Virus record (IMG/VR): IMGVR_UViG_3300044618_001634
Coordinates: 1 to 64,000 of that record
Source of the DNA: a virus
Length of the DNA: 64,000 nucleotides
Direction: 5' to 3' (one strand)
Positions within the stretch are counted from its first letter, which is position 1; every line of letters begins with the position of its first letter. Positions 1-8,138 of the stretch are shown here, piece by piece. The translations under genes were made by a program, and so were the position numbers. The notes under the pieces are model-generated. The model saw only the letters and a program-made list of their open reading frames with translations, ran no database searches and had not been told where the DNA came from.

Positions 1-215
1 CCGCTAGGCCATGATAAAGTCGGTGATATATCCTTCCAATGATATACTGATAAATCTGGCCATTTAAGTTTTGCAGTAGCATAGACAGACTCTATGTCGT
101 TAATAATCACTCGAAATTTAGATTGATACGGCCCTACGCCATATTTTTTGATTGTGGATATACATAGATCAGCCTTGTCAAGATCTTTACTATAGGTGAC
201 TAATACTATTTCCAT
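1..215 (-). CDS. Partial nucleotide-sugar transferase-like protein, N-terminal part
   Basis: An open frame starts with ATG at 215 and runs off the left edge, giving 71 residues that begin MEIVLVTYSKDLDKADLCIS. The beta-strand followed by a Y/S-x-D-L-x-x-x-x-L-C-x-S pattern resembles the first Rossmann segment of GT-A-like transferases such as the DUF6492 type. The catalytic region lies outside the window. The start overlaps the end of uvsW by 10 bases, so it is probably the distal gene of the uvsW transcript. Function is inferred from the N terminus only. Confidence 0.45.
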   Translation of the reverse strand, partial: MEIVLVTYSKDLDKADLCISTIKKYGVGPYQSKFRVIINDIESVYATAKLKWPDLSVYHWKDISPTLSWPS

Positions 216-1666
216 TCTAGTTTCTCTTGTGTAAAGGGATAGTTGGCTTCTCGATAAAAAACTTTACGTTTGGTTAGGTGTCGTTTGGCAAACCTACAGG
301 TACTTGTTACGTCCCAGATTTGTACGTGGTCTTTGTCTTCGGCCTTTCGTATGCCTCGTCCAATTGATTGGATAACCCTAACAAATGATTTGCCAGGCTC
401 CACAAGCACAAGATTAAAAATACGGGGAATGTTAATGCCCACAGCGGCAACACCGTAAGTAGCAACAATAATTTTCCCAGTGGCTTCAGCAACTTCATCA
501 TATTCATCCTGTCTCGCTTTTGCTTTAGTTGCACCCGACACCATGACTGCATTATCGCCCAAGCGTTCAATAATACCTTGTCCTGCGGCAATGCGGTCAA
601 CTAATACAAGTGTATTACCAGTAACATTGACTTGCTTGATCAAGTTAGCAATGGTGTCTAGCCTGTTGGGTTCTTCTAGCAAGAACTTTAACTCACTTTG
701 ATAGTTGCTAAACTCTGCGTGATCAACCAACTGCACAATGTTCACATGGCACTGAGCCAATACGCCTTGATTTTGTAATTCGTTAGCCGATAACTTGCTG
801 ATCACTGGACCAAGGCTGCATTTAAGAGCTTGAAATTCAAATGGTTCTTTGGGCACTGTACCAGTAAGTCCCCAACGCAACGGAATACGACTCATCACTC
901 CTGTCAGCAGAGTCTTTAGTGCATCAGCCTTGGCCATGTGTACTTCGTCAACAATGACGCAAACTACATCTTCTAAAAACTCTCCAATGGTGCAATCACC
1001 TACACCTGCTTTTGTGTTCTTTAATAGGACATTTAAACTCTGCCAGGTACAGATGGTATGTGTGCGACCCCATTCCTTGCGATCACCAAAGTATACACCC
1101 ACGTCCTGTTGCATGTTGACATAGTCTTTTTCTGTTTGGGTCACTAGGCTTTTGTTGGGAACAATTACAATGGTACGACCATACGGTGCCACAGCATTCG
1201 ACAGTGCGGCTGTGATCACTGTCTTACCGGCGCCTGTGGCAATTTCTTGTATGCATTGTGGATTGGTTAAAAAGTTATTGATAATTTCAACTTGATAGTC
1301 GCGCAACTTCATGGGTTCGCCTTCTTGTGGATGACCCTTGCCCCAATTGATGTTGCTAAATGTATCTTCGTCCACGGAAATGAAATCAAAGTTGACACTA
1401 TAGTCTCGTTGATCATTTAACTCAATGTCATAGTTAAACTTTTCCAAGATAGGAATAATGTCTGGTAACAAATTCACATAAGTGCTACCACCTAGTTGAA
1501 AGTAACTTATCTTGCCGTCCCAACGTCCGAGTCTGACCGCGGGCAAATATCGAGCACCTGGAACATCATATTTAAAAGCATTAACCAAAGCTCGACGAGC
1601 GTCAAGTTCCAAGCCTTCAATTTTGATGTTTACTTCGTCTCGGATTGTAATTGTAGCTGTTCGCAT
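206..1666 (-). CDS. uvsW: UvsW-like DNA helicase (recombination/replication)
   Basis: This 486-residue superfamily 2 helicase matches T4 UvsW, which unwinds D-loops and R-loops, drives branch migration, and ends origin-dependent replication late in infection. The N-terminal UvsW-specific substrate-binding domain is present (YLPAVRLGRWDGKI, about 40-53). Walker A is ATGAGKT (143-149), the DEVH box is 240-243, and the C-terminal RecA-like domain ends with the arginine-finger motif QSIGRGIRK. Length is close to T4 UvsW. The ATG at 1666 lies only 6 nt from a TACAAT -10 element and has no Shine-Dalgarno site, so a leaderless message is predicted. The conserved N-terminal motif argues against a later start. 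Confidence 0.93.
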   Translation of the reverse strand: MRTATITIRDEVNIKIEGLELDARRALVNAFKYDVPGARYLPAVRLGRWDGKISYFQLGGSTYVNLLPDIIPILEKFNYDIELNDQRDYSVNFDFISVDEDTFSNINWGKGHPQEGEPMKLRDYQVEIINNFLTNPQCIQEIATGAGKTVITAALSNAVAPYGRTIVIVPNKSLVTQTEKDYVNMQQDVGVYFGDRKEWGRTHTICTWQSLNVLLKNTKAGVGDCTIGEFLEDVVCVIVDEVHMAKADALKTLLTGVMSRIPLRWGLTGTVPKEPFEFQALKCSLGPVISKLSANELQNQGVLAQCHVNIVQLVDHAEFSNYQSELKFLLEEPNRLDTIANLIKQVNVTGNTLVLVDRIAAGQGIIERLGDNAVMVSGATKAKARQDEYDEVAEATGKIIVATYGVAAVGINIPRIFNLVLVEPGKSFVRVIQSIGRGIRKAEDKDHVQIWDVTSTCRFAKRHLTKRKVFYREANYPFTQEKLEWK

Positions 1667-1672
1667 ATGATT

Positions 1673-1702
1673 ATTGTAACATACTTAGTTGACAAAAGTC
1701 AA
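1673..1702 (-). promoter_or_regulatory. Sigma70-type promoter for uvsW
   Basis: On the minus strand, TTGACT (1697-1702), an 18-nt spacer and TACAAT (1673-1678). Six nt separate the -10 from the uvsW ATG, so transcription should start at or next to the start codon. The -35 overlaps the U-tract of the upstream terminator. Confidence 0.7.
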
Positions 1703-1732
1703 AAAAACAGGTATCTTTTTAAGGATACCTGT
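1701..1732 (-). terminator. Rho-independent terminator after the AAA+ ATPase gene
   Basis: Perfect 9-bp stem (ACAGGTATC / GATACCTGT, 1707-1715 with 1724-1732), 8-nt loop, followed on the minus strand by seven T. It ends the ATPase transcript and shares bases with the uvsW -35 element. Confidence 0.88.
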
Positions 1733-1737
1733 CGAAA

Positions 1738-1757
1738 TGGGTAGTTTGTACTACCCA
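1738..1757 (-). other. Hairpin directly upstream of terminator
   Basis: Perfect 7-bp stem TGGGTAG / CTACCCA around a 6-nt loop, between the ATPase stop codon and the terminator. It has no U-tract of its own. It may stabilise the 3' end of the ATPase mRNA; that role is inferred. Confidence 0.5.
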
Positions 1758-1792
1758 GGAGCTACCATATACTTAACCGTTTTCAAATCCCC

Positions 1793-2818
1793 TTAGGAAT
1801 TTTTCATACAAGTTGTAGCCGCTAATGCTCTCCAATTTGTATCTGACACACGGGTTAAGTCTGCAATCTTAAGAGCCATACGCAAGCTCATTTCACGTAG
1901 TCGAGTTTGATTCTGTTCCATGAACTCGATCACCATGTCACCTTGTTCTTGTGTAAAGTCGTAGTCTGCAAACAGTTCGCCCTTACGGTAAATCTGCTTG
2001 ATACGCAAGAAACGATCGCGCATGGTATTGAGTGTAAGATCCAAAAAGTGACAGCGTGACTGAAGTGCTTCTAAGTGATCTTGCAACTTCTTAGATTTAA
2101 GGTTGCTGAACTGTAGGTTTGTGATAAAGATACAGGCACCCTTAAAGTCAAACATGTCTGGAACGCCTTCACGACGCAACATAGCACTATCACTATTCCA
2201 GTAGATTCTACGTTTCTTACCAGAGTCCAGCGCCGCTTTCAAAATGTTCAAGCTCAGGTCGTCTTGGAATACTGAGTCACAGTCGTCAAACACCAAAACG
2301 TTGTTCCGGTCAGAATGTTTGTATAGAGTGCAATACAGGCCAATCGGAGTCATGGCACCCTTGATCACTTCATACTTGACACGACGACCTGACAACTGGT
2401 CAAACAAGCCACTATGCTCCAATTGCTTTTCTACACCGTATGACTTGCCAACTCCGGGAGGGCCAACTACAATCATTGCACGGACATCGCCGGCAATTGT
2501 AGCCTTTGTCATTTGATCCAAAATGTCAAAGCGTTCGCCAATACGGGTCATCACTTCTTCATCTGTCTCCAATGGTGCTTTAGCAACTGGAGCAACGAAT
2601 TCACCCAATGGAACTGATTCGCTGGTAAACTCTAAATCTTCAATCGTGTTTACATTGATACGAACTACTTCGGGCAAGTCTGGGCCAAAATAGCCATCTG
2701 CATTCACAGTCACATAGCCTCCTTTGGCTCCTGTTTGGTAACCTTTAACCAAATTAAAGATCATGTTGTTTACGGGTTGATTACGGTATGTTCCGTTTAT
2801 AATTTTTACTGTGCTCAA
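1793..2818 (-). CDS. AAA+ ATPase of unknown partner
   Basis: 341 residues with Walker A GPPGVGKS (119-126) and Walker B VLVFDDCD (174-181), then a conserved sensor-like stretch (CIFITNLQF) and a helical C-terminal lid. The roughly 110-residue N-terminal extension has no motif I recognise. Similar stand-alone AAA+ proteins occur in aquatic T4-like phages without an assigned role; remodelling of a DNA or protein complex is a guess from the fold. The start is TTG at 2818, chosen because AAGGAG lies a few bases upstream and the reading begins MSTVKIINGTYRN. It has its own sigma70-type promoter and a strong terminator, so it is likely monocistronic and early. Confidence 0.8.
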   Translation of the reverse strand: MSTVKIINGTYRNQPVNNMIFNLVKGYQTGAKGGYVTVNADGYFGPDLPEVVRINVNTIEDLEFTSESVPLGEFVAPVAKAPLETDEEVMTRIGERFDILDQMTKATIAGDVRAMIVVGPPGVGKSYGVEKQLEHSGLFDQLSGRRVKYEVIKGAMTPIGLYCTLYKHSDRNNVLVFDDCDSVFQDDLSLNILKAALDSGKKRRIYWNSDSAMLRREGVPDMFDFKGACIFITNLQFSNLKSKKLQDHLEALQSRCHFLDLTLNTMRDRFLRIKQIYRKGELFADYDFTQEQGDMVIEFMEQNQTRLREMSLRMALKIADLTRVSDTNWRALAATTCMKNS

Positions 2819-2850
2819 GGTTAGCTCCTTAATTTATTGTTGATAATACT

Positions 2851-2879
2851 ATTATAAATGAATTGAATTATTTGGTCAA
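2851..2879 (-). promoter_or_regulatory. Strong sigma70-type promoter for the AAA+ ATPase
   Basis: TTGACC (2874-2879), 17-nt spacer, TATAAT (2851-2856) on the minus strand. Predicted leader of about 25 nt carries AAGGAG. The -35 sits in GGTTGACC, the same octamer used by the next promoter upstream. Confidence 0.85.
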
Positions 2880-2884
2880 CCGGC

Positions 2885-3010
2885 TTATTTACGGTAAATG
2901 CTTTCGGCCATTTCGGCACCTTTGTAGTAGCCCCGGGCACGGCCTAAACAGTAGCCTATGAATGCGCCGTATGCTAATGCTATTAAAATTAACATTGTAT
3001 TTGATTCCAT
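2885..3010 (-). CDS. Small single-pass membrane protein, 41 residues
   Basis: A short gene with ATG at 3010 and TAA at 2885. The product begins MESNTMLILIALAYGAFIGY and continues with a basic segment (CLGRARGYYKGAEMAESIYRK, described by its Arg and Lys residues). One hydrophobic helix (about residues 6-22) is followed by a positively charged tail, predicting N-out/C-in topology. It has a strong Shine-Dalgarno AAGGAG 6 nt before the ATG and its own consensus promoter, which is good support for expression despite the size. Function is unknown; small early inner-membrane proteins in phages often modulate host envelope functions, but nothing here shows that directly. Confidence 0.75.
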   Translation of the reverse strand: MESNTMLILIALAYGAFIGYCLGRARGYYKGAEMAESIYRK

Positions 3011-3040
3011 TTAAAACTCCTTATTTGTTATTATACTACT

Positions 3041-3069
3041 ATTATAGCAAAAAGGTAATTACCGGTCAA
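3041..3069 (-). promoter_or_regulatory. Strong sigma70-type promoter for the small membrane protein
   Basis: TTGACC (3064-3069), 17-nt spacer, TATAAT (3041-3046) on the minus strand, directly after the terminator at 3074-3097. A second TATAAT-like hexamer lies about 10 nt downstream. Confidence 0.85.
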
Positions 3070-3073
3070 CCAT

Positions 3074-3097
3074 AAAAAACCCTTGTAAAAACAAGGG
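3074..3097 (-). terminator. Rho-independent terminator after the 215-residue virion-like gene
   Basis: Stem CCCTTGT / ACAAGGG (3080-3086 with 3091-3097), 4-nt loop, then six T on the minus strand. It separates the late gene upstream from the early promoter at 3041-3069. Confidence 0.85.
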
Positions 3098-3124
3098 CTT
3101 TAAGTGGGTTAGTAAGTACTAACT

Positions 3125-3772
3125 TTATTCTTGTCCTGTTACAATATCAATATTGCATGCAAGTACACTGGATTGATTCACAGTCCAACCCCAATCGCCA
3201 GTTTTTCCATCTGGACGTGGGACTGGAACCACTTGTGGCTCACCATCAATGGTAACATTAGAACGGCAATCGCCGTCGCTGAAACCGGTAGTGAATATAC
3301 TAGGACCATTTTTAATGTACGGCAATACACCGTGACTTTGAAGCACGTCTTTAACAATGGCATAGTCAGACGCAGGGTTACTAATAAAAGCAATTTCGTC
3401 TGCGCTGAACGGAGGATTAGCCAACGGTTCGACTATGGTCAATTGTGTTTCAGCTGGGGTTGTTGGATCAATCAATTGCGCATATTGCTCGGATGTAAAC
3501 ACAGGATTTGGACTCATTGTGTAGTTTGATTCCACTGCAACAAAAAATCCTGTACCAGAATTTACGGTGATTTCCATTGGAACACTGCCTTGAAAATCCA
3601 CCGGAACTTCTCCGCCCTGAAATAAGAATGTGTTATCGCTAAGACTAACAGTGTTGCTATTTACAGTTGGAATGTCTCCAGAAAAGATAGTAGTACCTGC
3701 AAAAGTTGCGGTAATGTTTACTGGTGTTAGTCCGTACCCGCTGCCATAAAATTTAAAAGTTCTGTTAGCCAT
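3125..3772 (-). CDS. Putative virion structural protein
   Basis: 215 residues, beta-rich, low in charge, beginning MANRTFKFYGSGYG. No catalytic motif is visible. The GT/TV-rich composition resembles small fibre or decoration proteins of aquatic T4-like phages. The gene has its own late promoter (GATAAATA, 3794-3801) with an AGGAG ribosome site, and a terminator immediately follows, so it is a monocistronic late gene. That pattern fits an abundant virion component, but the exact location in the particle is unknown. Confidence 0.55.
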   Translation of the reverse strand: MANRTFKFYGSGYGLTPVNITATFAGTTIFSGDIPTVNSNTVSLSDNTFLFQGGEVPVDFQGSVPMEITVNSGTGFFVAVESNYTMSPNPVFTSEQYAQLIDPTTPAETQLTIVEPLANPPFSADEIAFISNPASDYAIVKDVLQSHGVLPYIKNGPSIFTTGFSDGDCRSNVTIDGEPQVVPVPRPDGKTGDWGWTVNQSSVLACNIDIVTGQE

Positions 3773-3793
3773 GTGTTAAAATCTCCTGTTTTG

Positions 3794-3801
3794 TATTTAT
3801 C
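3794..3801 (-). promoter_or_regulatory. Late promoter GATAAATA
   Basis: T4-like late promoter on the minus strand upstream of the 215-residue gene, which starts at 3772. The leader carries AGGAG before the ATG. Confidence 0.7.
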
Positions 3802-4549
3802 ATTGCCAATGCTGGGCTATCACTGGGTCTTGCACATCGCCCGGTTTGGGCTTGCCGTGAAACACTAATACACTGGTTTTTTCTGGTATTACCGTGCCAG
3901 TATTTGGTGTTAGAAATATTCTTTTCTTAAAATCCCAGCCGCCGTCCTTGCATTCCCAACGCCAACTTTTAATACAGTCATGATCAAAGAATCTGCGATC
4001 AGTGGGACTAATTGCTTGTGTAATATAATCCTGATCGCCATAATATCTTCTGAAAACTTGCTCTAGATTTTCTCGTTTAAAACTGTCATAAACATTCTGA
4101 AACTTTTGGGTGTGGAACCACATCACACTGCTGTTGATAACGTGCTGTGTAGGGCGCCATAGATATTTGAAGTCTCGTAAACACCAGAAGTTGTCCAAGG
4201 GCAAGTTCCAAATCCAATCAATATTTCTGGCAATAACCACATCCAAATCAAAATACAACAATGGACCATTGTGGTGTGCAGTGTCAAACAATTGCAGTTT
4301 GTACCACCAACTACGGCGTGGCCCGGATACTCCCCAATCATATAGTTCGTGTTTGATCATATGATCCGGTACCGGCCTGCTGGCTTCGGTATAAACATGT
4401 AAGCGTATCCCTGGCGTAATATGTCTTTGTAACATATTGTATAGCCGCTCAACATAGTCCCAAGAGTAACCATCGCCGTGAATAACACACGCACAATCAA
4501 TGGGACCAGTGAGTTGATTTAGAGAGCTGGTGATAATCTTGTTAGCCAT
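3800..4549 (-). CDS. Glycosyltransferase, GT-A fold with DLD motif
   Basis: 249 residues. The motif LLYFDLDVVIARNIDWIW (about 97-114) is a typical DxD metal/nucleotide-sugar site of GT-A enzymes. The preceding SWWYKLQLFD segment is also usual in phage and bacterial transferases of this type. The C terminus has VLVFHGKPKPGD, with the His-Gly that commonly binds the diphosphate in GT8-like enzymes. It overlaps the next upstream gene by 31 bases, so the two are translationally coupled. Acceptor and sugar are not predictable. It is the first gene of the carbohydrate island. Confidence 0.75.
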   Translation of the reverse strand: MANKIITSSLNQLTGPIDCACVIHGDGYSWDYVERLYNMLQRHITPGIRLHVYTEASRPVPDHMIKHELYDWGVSGPRRSWWYKLQLFDTAHHNGPLLYFDLDVVIARNIDWIWNLPLDNFWCLRDFKYLWRPTQHVINSSVMWFHTQKFQNVYDSFKRENLEQVFRRYYGDQDYITQAISPTDRRFFDHDCIKSWRWECKDGGWDFKKRIFLTPNTGTVIPEKTSVLVFHGKPKPGDVQDPVIAQHWQ

Positions 4550-5364
4550 AGGCCTTTTCTAATTTCTTCTATAGTGTATTCGGTGTGACATATTTCGACC
4601 AGCCATTGATCCCTGTCAACGGTGTATGGTCGATCAAGTGCATCAAGTCCAATACTAACAGGATGAGCCAAACTACTAGTGCTTACAATGGGACGGGTTC
4701 CAGCCAAAGCAGCTTGTATGCCAGGACCAGAATTGTAGTTTACCAGAGCGTGACAATCAAAGGTTAAATTATAACTGTCATAGGTATTAGGAATTTGTTT
4801 TGGTATTTCTAATTCTACCCCCTTTGATAAATTTTGAATTTGTAATGGTGATCTTGGATGCGTCCTGACTGTAATAGGGCGGTCGGTTACTTGACGTAGT
4901 TGCTCGATTTGTTCGGCGACCCACGACTCCATGTTTGGCAATGCCGATACCTGTAGACTTTTTTTATGTTGGATTGCAATAATTATTCGAGGGTTTTTTG
5001 AAACATTAAGCGCCAGACTTATAAGCAACTTTCTTGGGCGATCTAGATCTAAATTTTCTTTGTGTCCATAATAGCCGTCGGCTGTGATATTGTTTATTGC
5101 AATTTTCCATGTTTCGCCGCGGTACAATGCACCAATGTCAACTACAATAACTGGTTTACCTTGTGAGCGATAATGTTTATAGACTGCTTGATTTTTACTC
5201 ATACGTCCGTGCCACAGTACCGACCATATGATCACGGCGTCACAATCAAGACTGTTCTCTATAGTTTTGACCCCAGCAAACTTTAATGATTCAAGCATGG
5301 CCGTCAGCACCGGGCCGCTGTTTTGAGCACACTGAAAAGGAAAGTAGGCAACTGTTTTGATCAC
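4519..5364 (-). CDS. Capsule/KDO-type glycosyltransferase paralog 1
   Basis: 281 residues from a GTG at 5364. The C-terminal half carries the family signature TVRTHPRS, then ALVNYNSGPGIQAALAGTRP and a W..E..YT-E-I..G-W tail. The same signature occurs in the genes at 11230, 12159 and 13156. It resembles bacterial capsule polysaccharide (KpsC/KpsS, KDO-transferase) proteins: an RxHP loop, and an N-S-x6-A-x3-G loop that binds the nucleotide sugar. The GTG start is inferred, because upstream extension would enter the divergent gene at 5377; it lies inside that gene's late promoter. Confidence 0.6.
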   Translation of the reverse strand: MIKTVAYFPFQCAQNSGPVLTAMLESLKFAGVKTIENSLDCDAVIIWSVLWHGRMSKNQAVYKHYRSQGKPVIVVDIGALYRGETWKIAINNITADGYYGHKENLDLDRPRKLLISLALNVSKNPRIIIAIQHKKSLQVSALPNMESWVAEQIEQLRQVTDRPITVRTHPRSPLQIQNLSKGVELEIPKQIPNTYDSYNLTFDCHALVNYNSGPGIQAALAGTRPIVSTSSLAHPVSIGLDALDRPYTVDRDQWLVEICHTEYTIEEIRKGLWLTRLSPAL

Positions 5365-5370
5365 TAAATA
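5363..5370 (+). promoter_or_regulatory. Late promoter ACTAAATA (leaderless type)
   Basis: Ends 6 nt before the ATG at 5377, with no Shine-Dalgarno site between, so the transcript should begin at about the start codon. Confidence 0.6.
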
Positions 5371-5376
5371 TCCGTA

Positions 5377-6180
5377 ATGAAATATACTGTAGTTACCACT
5401 TTTAATGCCAAGGGTTACGAAACATACGGGCGCCGAATGATCAATACGTTTTTGTCCAATTGGCCCACCAATGTTACCCTTATTGTTTACGCAGAAGGAT
5501 GTGCTGTTACTGAATCTGCCGCTAATCTCATTGTGCGTGATCTTGAACAGGTCACAGAAATGGTTGAATTTAAAAATCGCTGGCGGAATGTACCCAAAGC
5601 CAACGGAGATGTTAGTCACGATCCTGTACGCAGTCGTCGCAAGGATGCTGGCAAAGGGTTTAAGTGGGACGCTGTGCGTTTTGCCCATAAAGTTTATAGT
5701 ATATTTGATTGTGCAAAAAAATCCAATAGTGATTGGTTATTATGGATGGATGCTGACATGGTGTGCCATAGTCCTATCACGGTTGAAAAGTTAGATGAAC
5801 TATGTCGAGAAGATTTATGCTTCTTGGGTAGAGAGGGCAAGTACAGCGAATGCGGACTATATGCTATGAATTTACGTAGTGAGCGTGTAAAAGAGTTCTT
5901 GAAAAAATTTCAAACATACTACGATTATGCCGAAGAAGGTATTTTTACACTAGATGAATGGCATGATAGTTATGTGTTTGATGCTGTTCGTAAACAAGTT
6001 GGTATGAATATTGTAAACTGGAGTGCTGGGTTAATTAGAGGCGAAGGACATCCACTAATCAACTGTGAGTGGGGGAATTATCTAGACCATCTAAAAGGTG
6101 ATCGGAAAGCCATTGGACGTAGTAAGTTGAAAGATTTACTGGCACATCCTAAAGAAGGATACTGGTCGGCTAGTAATTAA
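5377..6180 (+). CDS. Glycosyltransferase, DxD (DADM) type
   Basis: 267 residues beginning MKYTVVTTFNAKGYE. The motif WLLWMDADMVCHSPIT (about 124-139) is the DxD site of a GT-A enzyme. The order of elements (V-T-[ST]-F start, KAYS/KVYSI before the DxD, E-[TC]-G-[IL]-[FY] after it) is shared with the minus-strand genes at 6170 and 8135, so these are paralogs. It is one of the few plus-strand genes in the island, and its 3' end overlaps the convergent gene by 11 bases. The sugar and acceptor are unknown. Confidence 0.75.
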   Translation: MKYTVVTTFNAKGYETYGRRMINTFLSNWPTNVTLIVYAEGCAVTESAANLIVRDLEQVTEMVEFKNRWRNVPKANGDVSHDPVRSRRKDAGKGFKWDAVRFAHKVYSIFDCAKKSNSDWLLWMDADMVCHSPITVEKLDELCREDLCFLGREGKYSECGLYAMNLRSERVKEFLKKFQTYYDYAEEGIFTLDEWHDSYVFDAVRKQVGMNIVNWSAGLIRGEGHPLINCEWGNYLDHLKGDRKAIGRSKLKDLLAHPKEGYWSASN

Positions 6181-6868
6181 AATTATCTTTATTGCCTTTA
6201 CTTTTATAATGATTTAAGTAAGGACCTAAGATAGTATGTCGTAACGGTGTCTTGTATTTTTTCTTAAAATCAGCACACAAATCTCTCACGTGAGGTTTGA
6301 ATTCATTGGCTACGGCGCCAAACACTTCTCCGTCATAAAATCTTCGAAGGTTTTCAGTAATGTGCTCGTCGTAATATTGTCTATATCGTTGTGCAAATGC
6401 TTTAAATTCTGGGTGGGTACGATTTACAACAAATATACCTGTTTCGGCACTGATCCAGATGCGGTTATCCTTCTCGTGATATACTTCCATGTACGTGGCA
6501 AGAACATTGTCAGGGCATAACAATTCTAACATGCCCATTGAAATATCAGCAGTGGTTAATACATCTGCATCAAGCCAGATAACTCTATCTGCTGTGCTAT
6601 GTTCCATAGCATGTATAACGCTATATGCTTTCTTGGCAAAAGTCTTTACACGATCCTTGACCGGACTTAGTTGGAATTTAAAATAACTATCCCCTAGTTC
6701 TGTAAATTCAATTTGTTTAATTCTTGCTTGCTCCGGTAATCGAAACTCTTCTACATAACAAGTAAAAACAAGTTCAGACGGCCAATGTTTCAACCATGTT
6801 TCAACACATGCATGCCCTATTTTATCATAGTATGCTTGGTCAAAACTTGTAATTACTTCTATATTCAC
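6170..6868 (-). CDS. Glycosyltransferase, DxD (DADV) type
   Basis: 232 residues from a GTG at 6868 whose GTGA overlaps the stop of the upstream gene by 4 bases; the family-typical start VNIEVITSFDQAYYDKIG supports it. DxD site RVIWLDADVLTTADIS, then ETGIFVVNRTHPEFKAF and a NHYKSKGNK tail that resembles the H-F-K-G-K of the paralog at 8135. It is translationally coupled to the FkbM-like gene at 6865, so sugar transfer and methyl transfer may act on the same glycan. That coupling is inference from gene order. Confidence 0.72.
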   Translation of the reverse strand: MNIEVITSFDQAYYDKIGHACVETWLKHWPSELVFTCYVEEFRLPEQARIKQIEFTELGDSYFKFQLSPVKDRVKTFAKKAYSVIHAMEHSTADRVIWLDADVLTTADISMGMLELLCPDNVLATYMEVYHEKDNRIWISAETGIFVVNRTHPEFKAFAQRYRQYYDEHITENLRRFYDGEVFGAVANEFKPHVRDLCADFKKKYKTPLRHTILGPYLNHYKSKGNKDNFNY

Positions 6869-7482
6869 CGAAGACCTACGCCCATGCGTTCTTTCCATTG
6901 ATCAAATGTTATTTCAGGAAAGTCAATGTCGTTCTTAACAAACCATGTTTCAAATTGATAATCGGGTTGTTTACAATAGACATTACTAACTGCAACTTTG
7001 TACCCTTTGCTAGTCAGGTACTCACGTACAATAGGATCGTGATCGGGTATGTGTTGCATGCCAGGATTACCGTTGTCGTGTTCAAAAGTGATACAATCAA
7101 ATTCGATACCTTGTTCTATTACCCGTTGCAACGCTAACAAGGTGTTAGTTGGTGGTTCAATATCGCAACTTAAATAACTAATGTGTTTTGTTAGACCTTG
7201 TTTTTCAAGTTGAGCAACGTAATCAAAGGTAATAGCATTTTCCCAACAAATAGGATTGGTTCTTTCCGGACAGTCTGCCCAGGCCTTTTGCCATTTTTTG
7301 TTTAATTCAAGACTGAATCCCTTCCATCCTTTGTTTACTTCCAGAATGTAGGTATTGTTTTTATGTGCTGGCTTGTAAGCACCAATTTCTATATAGGTAG
7401 CATTATCGCCACCGATACTATATGCAAACCAATCCTGATAGGCTTGTCCACGAGTTTTTACATCTAAAGTTGGGAAGTTCAT
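6865..7482 (-). CDS. FkbM-like methyltransferase
   Basis: 205 residues. The N-terminal stretch with ATYIEIGAYKPAHKNNT, then NKGWKGFSLEL, matches the SAM-binding first and second strands of FkbM methyltransferases (EIGA..P..[NS]NT..LE..GWKG...E). LSCDIEPP corresponds to the acidic motif after strand 4. It is a clear paralog of the plus-strand gene at 8944. FkbM enzymes usually O-methylate sugars or small molecules. It overlaps both neighbours by 4 bases, so it belongs to a tight operon with transferases. Confidence 0.75.
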   Translation of the reverse strand: MNFPTLDVKTRGQAYQDWFAYSIGGDNATYIEIGAYKPAHKNNTYILEVNKGWKGFSLELNKKWQKAWADCPERTNPICWENAITFDYVAQLEKQGLTKHISYLSCDIEPPTNTLLALQRVIEQGIEFDCITFEHDNGNPGMQHIPDHDPIVREYLTSKGYKVAVSNVYCKQPDYQFETWFVKNDIDFPEITFDQWKERMGVGLR

Positions 7483-8138
7483 TGTGGTATTAAATCCTTT
7501 TGACGTTTACCACTATAGTGATAAAAGTAATCTAGTAAATCAGTATCTTCAAATCCTTGAGGTGATTTTTTTACACTCTTACTAAGATTGCGATGTGGTA
7601 GTTCTTTGACCGCATACCACAGGACATCGTTGTCCCATGGCCGATGTAGAGTATCTACTATTCCATTGTACCATGCTTCTTCGTAGACGTTAGTCCACGA
7701 TTCAAACAATGGGTGTTGTGTGTCTATAATAACAAACCCCGACTCGGCTTGTTTTAAGTTTCCACAAATAATTGTGGCTACTTGCCCTTCCTCAGGCATG
7801 AATCTTGATAGATTGGGTTTACTGTTTACCTTAACATCGCTGTCTAACCAAATTACATAACGTGTTTTTAAATTACGAATTGCCCACAGGAAACATTTAC
7901 CTTTGCGCCAGAACTTACCCTTTTTGCCGCCGCCTATTGAAAAGTGAGGATCATTAGGATCAGGATATGCTGGTGCGGCATCTATTACTTCTACTCCAGG
8001 ATAGGTAAATCCTGGCATGTTTTCGGCCATGACAATTTTAGGACCGTCTAGTAATTCCCACCCGGGCAAATTATATTTTGCCACACTGTCAAAATACGAT
8101 TGGCTGAAACTTGTAACCCAAGTTATATCATATGTCAT
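7479..8138 (-). CDS. Glycosyltransferase-like protein, DSD motif
   Basis: 219 residues, start MTYDITWVTSFSQSYFDSV. The site RYVIWLDSDVKVNSKP is a DxD-type metal site, followed by ESGFVIIDTQHPLFESW, which is the same E-[ST]-G-[FI] block seen in the other transferases here. The insert HFSIGGGKKGKFWRKGK is Gly- and Lys-rich and unlike its paralogs. It overlaps the gene upstream by an ATGA. The product is probably a GT-A transferase; the acceptor is not known. Confidence 0.65.
   Translation of the reverse strand: MTYDITWVTSFSQSYFDSVAKYNLPGWELLDGPKIVMAENMPGFTYPGVEVIDAAPAYPDPNDPHFSIGGGKKGKFWRKGKCFLWAIRNLKTRYVIWLDSDVKVNSKPNLSRFMPEEGQVATIICGNLKQAESGFVIIDTQHPLFESWTNVYEEAWYNGIVDTLHRPWDNDVLWYAVKELPHRNLSKSVKKSPQGFEDTDLLDYFYHYSGKRQKDLIPQ

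Noticed and set aside
2886-2893. CGTAAATA late-promoter-like sequence before the AAA+ ATPase
   Set aside because: It is the CGT AAA TAA end of the small membrane protein gene, and a consensus early promoter already explains the ATPase gene.
5365-5688. N-terminal extension of the capsule-type paralog at 4519
   Set aside because: It would lie wholly inside the convincing plus-strand glycosyltransferase gene at 5377; the extra sequence has no family similarity.
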